This document shows, piece by piece, positions 22,450-27,168 of a stretch of 27,168 nt of DNA. The position numbers and the translations under genes were made by a program. The stretch is taken from NCBI GenBank assembly GCA_003484265.1, contig DNDO01000134.1, forward strand, positions 1-27,168, read 5' to 3'. The DNA is from Anaerolineae bacterium. GTDB taxonomy: Bacteria; Chloroflexota; Anaerolineae; Anaerolineales; Villigracilaceae. Every line of letters starts with the position of its first letter. The stretch's first letter is position 1. The notes beneath the pieces were generated by a model. The model saw only the letters and a list, made by a program, of their open reading frames with translations. It was not told the origin of the DNA and did no database searches.

Positions 22450-24215
22450 GACAGCAATACATTGCCCGTTCAACGGTGCTTGCCGTGGGACTTCTTGTTG
22501 TAAGCATTGCGATCATCGTTCAGATGTTCCGCATTCAAAATAGCGAAGCGGCAAAACTTTTCCTTTCACAAGGCGACTTGTATGCGGGCGAGTTCCAGAT
22601 GTTTCACCCAGAGCGCGGCGAGATATACGATCGGCAGGGTCACCTGCTGGCAGGTAATCGTACCGTCTATGAAGTGGGCGTCAGCCTGAACGATATGAAA
22701 GATGTCGACGCGATGGCTTATGTTTTGGGCACATACATGGACATGACCTTCGAGGAAGTTTATGACAAGCTCACCGATTCCCCTGAGTCATGGACATACA
22801 TCGTGATAAAAGACTACGTGGATGCCGAAACGGTCACTGCATTACAAGAAGTCCTTCAACAATTAGAGGACGCAGAAGATAACCGTTTAGATGGTCTGGG
22901 GTTCAAGCCACATTACCAGCGCAGTTACCCTGAACAGAACCTGGCATCGAACGTGCTCGGTTTCGTGACACGAGACGGGCGCGGGTACTTTGGTATCGAA
23001 GAAAAATACAACGACCTTCTTGCAGGCAATCCCGTGCAAGTGTGGGTGCCGCGCGACCCCAACAAAGCCATCGATATTCCCAAAGTGCCGAATGGCACTA
23101 CACTTGTACTTACGTTAAACCGCGACCTTCAGGCGAAGGTGGAGAACATCCTGGATGAGTCTCTAATTGAGTATGGGGCTAAGAACGGCGCGATCATCGT
23201 CATGGACCCGCAGACCGGCGAGATCCTTGCGATGGCGACCACACCGCGGATGAACCTGAACAACTACACAGATTACTTTCAGGTCTATGACAATGGAAGT
23301 CAATATAATCGTTCCATTGGCATGGCATACGAAGCTGGTTCGGTCGTAAAAGTGCTAACCATGGCAGCCGCGCTCGATACAGGTGCTGTTACCCCTCAAA
23401 CCTCCTTTGTCGACACCGGCTCGATCAACGTAGGCGGTATTACCATCCAAAACTGGGATCGTCAGGCATGGGGACAGCAGGATATGACCGGCTGTCTGCA
23501 ACACTCGTTGAACGTCTGCATGGCATGGATCGCCACACAAATGGGCTCGCCGACATTTTATTCCTATATGGAACACTTTGGACTGGGTCACCCTACAGGT
23601 GTGGATCTTTCCGGCGAAGCGATGGGCAGGCTCAAAGTTCCGGGCGATTCGGATTGGTATCCTGTTGATCTCGGCACGAACGCATTTGGTCAAGGTGTCA
23701 CCGTGACACCGATGCAAATGCTCATGGCAGTCTCCGCCATTGCGAATGACGGGAAGATGGTCACGCCGCACATGCTTTACGCCATGCTGAGGGACGGGCA
23801 TCAATACAACGTACCTTCACAATATGCAGGGTCACCCATCTCGGAGCAGACGGCACGCACGCTTACACAAATGCTCACCGTTTCGCTTGAAAGCGAATCT
23901 TCCCTGGCGCTTTTGCCCGGCTACCGCGTGGCTGGCAAGACCGGCACTGCTCGAAAGGCTGGGGTCGGCGGATATTCCGAACGTCGGTATCAGGCCGTCT
24001 TCGCGGGGTATGTCCCGGCCAGCCGCCCGCGACTCGTCGCCGTGGTGGTGATCGACGAACCCAGTGCCGGCGCCTACTACGGAGGTGCCGTGGCCGCTCC
24101 GGTATTCGCACGCATCATGGCCGGCGCCCTGCGGCTGATGGAGATTCCGCCCGATGACCTCCCCGATGGCACCGGCCTGGTGCATTCGGCGGCGAGCCCG
24201 GAGGAGCTGGGGTGA
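22446..24215 (+). CDS. ftsI: Septal peptidoglycan transpeptidase FtsI/PBP2-like, chimeric at the KTG box
   Basis: The 589-residue class B penicillin-binding protein crosslinks septal peptidoglycan. It has one N-terminal membrane helix, a dimerisation domain starting with RGEIYDRQGHLLAGN, and a transpeptidase domain with SVVK (S299-K302), SLN (S354-N356) and KTG (K498-G500). Up to about residue 495 the sequence is Chloroflexota-like with medium-GC codons. From KTGTARKAGVGGYSERRYQAVFAG to the end it is typical gammaproteobacterial FtsI (RLVAVVVIDEPSAGAYYGGAVAAPVFARIMAG), with GC-rich codons. The frame is kept across the change, so the gene looks intact, but the C-terminal 90 residues probably belong to another organism. 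The true Chloroflexota 3' end is therefore not in this window. Confidence 0.85.
   Translation: MRQQYIARSTVLAVGLLVVSIAIIVQMFRIQNSEAAKLFLSQGDLYAGEFQMFHPERGEIYDRQGHLLAGNRTVYEVGVSLNDMKDVDAMAYVLGTYMDMTFEEVYDKLTDSPESWTYIVIKDYVDAETVTALQEVLQQLEDAEDNRLDGLGFKPHYQRSYPEQNLASNVLGFVTRDGRGYFGIEEKYNDLLAGNPVQVWVPRDPNKAIDIPKVPNGTTLVLTLNRDLQAKVENILDESLIEYGAKNGAIIVMDPQTGEILAMATTPRMNLNNYTDYFQVYDNGSQYNRSIGMAYEAGSVVKVLTMAAALDTGAVTPQTSFVDTGSINVGGITIQNWDRQAWGQQDMTGCLQHSLNVCMAWIATQMGSPTFYSYMEHFGLGHPTGVDLSGEAMGRLKVPGDSDWYPVDLGTNAFGQGVTVTPMQMLMAVSAIANDGKMVTPHMLYAMLRDGHQYNVPSQYAGSPISEQTARTLTQMLTVSLESESSLALLPGYRVAGKTGTARKAGVGGYSERRYQAVFAGYVPASRPRLVAVVVIDEPSAGAYYGGAVAAPVFARIMAGALRLMEIPPDDLPDGTGLVHSAASPEELG
23921..23950. 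other. Chimeric junction 1 (Chloroflexota-like to gammaproteobacterial-like) in ftsI
   Basis: The change in codon use, GC and protein affinity falls on the codons for YRVAGKTGTA, a stretch conserved at amino-acid and nearly at nucleotide level across bacterial FtsI genes. A short shared stretch here is the likely mis-join point. Confidence 0.7.
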
Positions 24216-25621
24216 GCGCGCGGACGGTGAACTGGACGCTGAATCGCTTGTTGACACCATGGGGTGTGTCGACGGCAACGGTAGGGGATGATATCCGCAT
24301 CGGTGGTTTGACGCTCGATTCGCGCGCCGTCAAGCCGAACGACCTGTTCCTCGCCTGCGCCGGACTGTCCCGACACGGCCTCGACTACGCTGAGGAGGCC
24401 GTCCGGCGAGGCGCTGCTGCCGTGGCCTTCGATCCCGCACAGGGGCGATCGCAATTGCCGGATCTGTCCGTTCCATTGGTCCCGATTCCGGATCTGGCCG
24501 GGCAGGCCAGCGCCTTGGCGGACCAATTTTATGGTACCCCCTCGACGTCGATGCGGGTCATCGGCATCACCGGCACCAACGGCAAGTCGACCACAACGAC
24601 CCTGATCGCGCACATCCTGCGCCAAGCGGGCAAGACGATCGAGGTCGGCGGGAACCTGGGCCAGGCGGCGCTGTCGCTGCAACCTTTGCCCGGCGACGGC
24701 ATTTACGTGCTTGAGCTCAGCTCCTATCAGCTGGAACTGATGCCGACGCCGATGTGCGACGTCGCCATCCTGCTCAACATTTCCCCGGACCACCTGTCTC
24801 GCCACGGCGGGATGGATGGCTACATCGACGCCAAGGCGCTGATCCTGCGGCCCAAGGGTCGCAGTTCCGTCGGCGTCCTTGGCGTCGATGACCAATTCTG
24901 CCGCGACCTGTTCGCGAAGCTGCGCAAGGCGGGCCGCAAGCTGATCCCGATCTCGGTCGTGCGCGAGGTCGAGGGCGGCGTCGACGCGGTAGGCGGCCGC
25001 TTGGTCGACCGCACTGGCGGCGCGGCCATCGAGGTTGCGGACCTGACGGCGATCTCGACCTTGCCCGGCAGCCACAATTGGCAGAACGCCGCCGCCGCCT
25101 ATCTGGCGGCGCGGGCGATGGGGCTGGACCGCGCCCACATCGTCGCGGGCCTGAAGAGCTATCCCGGTCTCGCCCACCGCCAGGAGCTGATCGCCACGAT
25201 CGCCGGCGTTCGCTACGTCAACGACAGCAAGGCGACCAACGCCGATGCCGCCGCCAAGGCACTCGTCTGCTACGACGACATCTACTGGATCATCGGCGGC
25301 CAGGCCAAGGAAGGCGGCCTTGCCGGCCTCGAGCCGTTCTTCCCGCGCATTCGCCACGCCTATCTGATCGGCGAGGCAGCACCCCTGTTCGCGCGCCAGC
25401 TCGGCAAGGCGGTGCCGTCCACTCAATGCGGCACCTTGGACAAGGCGGTCGCCGCCGCCCAGGCACAGGCCCAGCGCGACCGCAAGCCGGGCGCCGTCGT
25501 GCTGTTGTCGCCCGCCTGCGCCTCGTGGGACCAGTACGCGAATTTCGAAGCCCGCGGCGATCATTTCCGCAAGCAGGTGCTGGGCCTCGCCGCCCGCAGC
25601 AGCGGCAAGGGGGCGGCATGA
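24212..25621 (+). CDS. MurE N-terminal/MurD C-terminal hybrid ligase (chimeric ORF)
   Basis: This is a 469-residue ORF. Residues 1 to about 118 are the N-terminal UDP-substrate domain of MurE (DIRIGGLTLDSRAVKPNDLFLACAG, FYGTPSTSMRVIG). From the P-loop GTNGKST (121-127) on it is MurD, the UDP-MurNAc-Ala:D-Glu ligase, with GGNLGQAALSL, VLELSSYQLEL, NISPDHLSRHGGMDGYIDAK, LPGSHNWQNAAAAYLAA, VNDSKATNADAAAKAL and IIGGQAKEGGL. The MurD part looks alphaproteobacterial. The hybrid lacks the MurD substrate domain and the MurE catalytic half, and murF and mraY, which normally lie between murE and murD, are missing. It starts with GTG overlapping the ftsI stop and ends overlapping ftsW (ATGA). It is most likely an assembly product of two real genes. 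Confidence 0.8.
   Translation: MSARTVNWTLNRLLTPWGVSTATVGDDIRIGGLTLDSRAVKPNDLFLACAGLSRHGLDYAEEAVRRGAAAVAFDPAQGRSQLPDLSVPLVPIPDLAGQASALADQFYGTPSTSMRVIGITGTNGKSTTTTLIAHILRQAGKTIEVGGNLGQAALSLQPLPGDGIYVLELSSYQLELMPTPMCDVAILLNISPDHLSRHGGMDGYIDAKALILRPKGRSSVGVLGVDDQFCRDLFAKLRKAGRKLIPISVVREVEGGVDAVGGRLVDRTGGAAIEVADLTAISTLPGSHNWQNAAAAYLAARAMGLDRAHIVAGLKSYPGLAHRQELIATIAGVRYVNDSKATNADAAAKALVCYDDIYWIIGGQAKEGGLAGLEPFFPRIRHAYLIGEAAPLFARQLGKAVPSTQCGTLDKAVAAAQAQAQRDRKPGAVVLLSPACASWDQYANFEARGDHFRKQVLGLAARSSGKGAA
24560..24590. other. Chimeric junction 2 between murE head and murD tail
   Basis: The switch from MurE to MurD lies on the codons for IGITGTNGKS, the ATP-binding P-loop that both ligases share. About 4 kb of expected sequence (rest of murE, murF, mraY, start of murD) is skipped at this point. 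Confidence 0.75.
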
Positions 25622-26178
25622 CGAATTTCAGCCGCGCCGATCGCAGCATCCTGGGCCTGTGGTGGTGGACCGTCGACCGCTGGACATTGGCCACCATCGG
25701 CATCCTGATGTTCATGGGCGCGATCCTGGTGCTCGCCGCCAGCCCCGCGGTCGCCACCCGCATCGGCCTCGACAGCTTCCACATGGTACGCCAGCATTAC
25801 GTGATGCTGCCGGCCGCGCTCGCGGTGGTCATCGGCATTTCCATGCTGGCGCCGAAGCAGGTGCGCCGCCTGGGCGTGCTGCTGTTCCTGCTCTTCCTCG
25901 GCCTGACGTCCCTGACGCTGGTTTATGGCGCGGAGATCAAGGGCGCGACGCGCTGGCTCTCGGTCGGGCCCCTGTCGCTGCAGCCCTCCGAGTTCCTCAA
26001 GCCCACCTTCGCCATTTTCGCCGCCTGGATGTTCTCGCTGAAGCTCGGCGAGCACGGCGTTCCTGGCAGCGCCATTTCCATCGTCGCCTATGCCATTGTC
26101 GTCAGCATCCTGCTGCGGCAACCCGATCTCGGAATGACCGCCGTCATCACCGCCATCCGATACGGACCTGATGGATAA
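25618..26178 (+). CDS. ftsW: FtsW lipid II polymerase, N-terminal half only
   Basis: This SEDS-family glycosyltransferase is reduced to 186 residues, about half of the normal 370-400. Visible are the first helices (LATIGILMFMGAILVLAASPAVATRIG), FHMVRQHYVMLPAALAVVIGISML, the family motif GATRWLSVGPLSLQPSEFLKPTFAIFAAW and LLRQPDLGMTAVI. After AVITAI the reading frame leaves FtsW (RYGPDG, stop), so the second half, including later SEDS motifs, is missing. In a normal cluster FtsW polymerises lipid II next to FtsI and is followed by murG. The start ATG overlaps the murD stop. Style matches the alphaproteobacterial murD portion. The truncation is attributed to the join, not to decay, because the rest is well conserved. 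Confidence 0.85.
   Translation: MTNFSRADRSILGLWWWTVDRWTLATIGILMFMGAILVLAASPAVATRIGLDSFHMVRQHYVMLPAALAVVIGISMLAPKQVRRLGVLLFLLFLGLTSLTLVYGAEIKGATRWLSVGPLSLQPSEFLKPTFAIFAAWMFSLKLGEHGVPGSAISIVAYAIVVSILLRQPDLGMTAVITAIRYGPDG
26134..26170. other. Chimeric junction 3, ftsW interior to rnfA upstream region
   Basis: FtsW homology stops after PDLGMTAVITAI and an unrelated rnf operon begins within about 20 bases, without any intergenic region or murG. The exact base cannot be fixed by eye. Confidence 0.65.
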
Positions 26179-26749
26179 CTGGACCACCCCTTTCGTTGCC
26201 ACCGCCCTGTTACAGAATGCGACACTCGCGTTGGGGTTGGGGGTGAGTCTGGCCCTGGCGGCACCGGCACGGCTGGAGCAGGTCGTGATCGGCTGCCTGC
26301 TTGGCATTCCGCTGCTGACTGTGGTCAGCGCGCTGAGCTATCTGCTGGACGTGCTCTGGCTCCACCCCCAAGGATGGGAAGTGCTCCGGCTGCCCCTCGT
26401 CATGGGGCTAACCGCGCTCCTGGCGCAGGCCGCTGCGTTGATGCTGCGCCGGCAATCGGGCGCGGTCCACCGCGCAGGGCGAACGGATCCATGGCTGAGC
26501 CTTTACTGGACCTTGTTGGGAATCGCGCTGGTCCTGGCCCCGCCCCCCCGATCGCTGGGATCGGCGCTGGGAATGGGAATGGGGACGGCAGGCGGCGCCG
26601 CATTGGTCCTCATTCCCTTTGCCGCGCTCACCGCGCATCTGGCGGCGGCCGCAGTGCCCGCCCCATTCCGGGGCCTGCCGATTGCCCTCGTGTCACTGGG
26701 CGTGATCGCGCTGGCCTTTCTGGGCTTCAACGGACTGGTGAAGGTCTAG
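26171..26749 (+). CDS. rnfA: Divergent RnfA/NqrE-family membrane subunit lacking cluster cysteines
   Basis: This 192-residue protein has six membrane helices and is equal in length to RnfA. The C-terminus PAPFRGLPIALVSLGVIALAFLGFNGLVKV matches the RnfA end (VPAPFRG...LAFMGFSGLVK). The rest is strongly diverged: the NNF motif near residue 15 is LLQNA, the segment that carries LGLCPF in RnfA is LGLGVSLAL, and the TTNCAVLG segment is LYWTLLGIAL. Thus both cysteines that in RnfA/NqrDE ligate the membrane [2Fe-2S] centre appear to be missing; the only cysteine is C42 in another place. The rnfB gene 3 nt downstream supports the assignment to an Rnf-type ion-pumping oxidoreductase. ATG at 26171 has only a weak GGA upstream. 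Confidence 0.75.
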   Translation: MDNWTTPFVATALLQNATLALGLGVSLALAAPARLEQVVIGCLLGIPLLTVVSALSYLLDVLWLHPQGWEVLRLPLVMGLTALLAQAAALMLRRQSGAVHRAGRTDPWLSLYWTLLGIALVLAPPPRSLGSALGMGMGTAGGAALVLIPFAALTAHLAAAAVPAPFRGLPIALVSLGVIALAFLGFNGLVKV

Positions 26750-26752
26750 CCG

Positions 26753-27168
26753 ATGAATTGGCTCGCACTGCTGGCATTGACCGGACTGTTCGCGGGCCTG
26801 GGCATGGCTCTTCCCTGGCTGGCGCGCCGCCCGGTGGCCGCACAGGCCGATCTGGCGACGACGCTTGACGCGCTGCTGCCCCAAACTCAATGCGGCCAGT
26901 GCGACTATGCCGGCTGCCGGCCGTACGCGGAAGCCTTGGCGGCGGGAACCGCTCCCCCGAACCGTTGTGTGCCGGGCGGAACCCGTACCCGCGATCAGTT
27001 GCTGGAACGACTGGAGCTCTGGCATCTGGCGGAGGCCTACCCCGCCCCCCGACGCCCCGAGCCGACCCTCGCCCGAATCGATGAGGCGCGTTGCGTCGCC
27101 TGCACCTTGTGTCTGGACGCCTGTCCAGTCGACGCCATCGTCGGCGCACGGCCGGGCGGGTTCCAGTG
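26753..27168 (+). CDS. rnfB: RnfB iron-sulfur subunit, 3' end beyond window
   Basis: This is a partial protein of 138 residues with no stop before the window edge. It has an N-terminal membrane anchor (NWLALLALTGLFAGLGMALPWLA), then the four-cysteine motif of the RnfB Fe4S domain, LLPQTQCGQCDYAGCRPYAEAL with a later cysteine in PNRCVPGG. After a linker comes the first 4Fe-4S ferredoxin motif ARCVACTLCLDACPVDAIVGA. In the usual motif CxGC the glycine is alanine here, a mild change. RnfB takes electrons from ferredoxin or NADH-side subunits and passes them on in the Rnf complex. It follows the divergent rnfA with a 3-nt gap; rnfC, D, G and E would be expected downstream. Confidence 0.88.
   Translation, partial: MNWLALLALTGLFAGLGMALPWLARRPVAAQADLATTLDALLPQTQCGQCDYAGCRPYAEALAAGTAPPNRCVPGGTRTRDQLLERLELWHLAEAYPAPRRPEPTLARIDEARCVACTLCLDACPVDAIVGARPGGFQ

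Noticed and set aside
24077..25564. A 495-residue minus-strand open frame opposite the murE/murD hybrid
   Set aside because: It is antisense to well-conserved Mur ligase sequence, spans a join, has low-complexity Arg/Gln/Gly-rich composition, and long antisense frames are common in GC-rich DNA.
25078..25617. An Arg-rich plus-strand frame overlapping murD and running into ftsW
   Set aside because: Only the part from 25618 on is FtsW; the upstream part is an out-of-frame reading of murD.
23921..27168. Interpreting the hybrid cell-wall genes plus rnf as a new natural gene cluster
   Set aside because: Three switches within about 2.3 kb, the first two at highly conserved motifs, with skipped murF, mraY and murG and a composition step, fit assembly chimerism better than biology.

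Overview
The window looks like two unequal parts that do not come from one organism. Positions 1 to about 23,930 have medium GC and a gene set and protein style that fit a Chloroflexota (Anaerolineae-like) bacterium. Typical pieces are mevalonate kinase beside a UbiA-type polyprenyl-phosphate phosphoribosyltransferase, a giant alpha-2-macroglobulin-like lipoprotein, a fused response regulator/thioredoxin-reductase-like flavoprotein, and a compact mraZ-rsmH-ftsL-ftsI division cluster. From about 23,930 to the end the sequence is GC-rich with strong G/C third positions, and its proteins are proteobacterial. This phylum placement rests on protein family recognition by eye, not on a search.

Layout of the left part: a membrane glycosyltransferase (cut by the window edge) and a family-3 acyltransferase on the minus strand; then, divergently, corA, an SMP-30 lactonase and a second family-3 acyltransferase. 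Next comes a signalling/redox group: response regulator-flavoprotein fusion, cyclic-nucleotide-domain histidine kinase and a CoA-binding protein. Mevalonate kinase and the UbiA-family transferase form a minus-strand pair with overlapping stop and start codons. They are divergent from tlyA, gmk and a rhomboid protease. A 1933-residue alpha-2-macroglobulin-like lipoprotein, a DsbA-like membrane-anchored oxidoreductase and a SAM methyltransferase follow on the minus strand. The dcw cluster then starts on the plus strand with a well-formed promoter, a triple 10-bp MraZ box and a leader hairpin.

The right part is a mosaic with three joins. Each of the first two lies exactly in a codon-level conserved motif of a cell-wall gene: the KTGTA box of the FtsI-like transpeptidase (about 23,921-23,950), and the GTNGKS P-loop shared by MurE and MurD (about 24,560-24,590). 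The third is in FtsW just after its PDLGMT motif (about 26,134-26,170). The order is Chloroflexota ftsI, gammaproteobacterial-like ftsI tail plus murE head, alphaproteobacterial-like murD tail plus ftsW head, then a divergent rnfA and rnfB. The simplest reading is a chimeric (mis-joined) metagenomic contig rather than a new biological system, although the first two joins keep the reading frame and produce seemingly intact hybrid proteins.

The biologically most interesting signals in the trustworthy part are the MraZ box/hairpin leader, a recurring GGTAAAAT-6/7 nt-ATG arrangement suggesting leaderless promoters, the cysteine-free thioredoxin-reductase-like signalling fusion with its kinase, and an alpha-2-macroglobulin that has lost its thioester. 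In the proteobacterial tail, the RnfA homologue lacks both expected cluster-binding cysteines. No rRNA, tRNA, CRISPR array, insertion sequence or prophage was seen, and no stretch over 300 bases lacks a gene.
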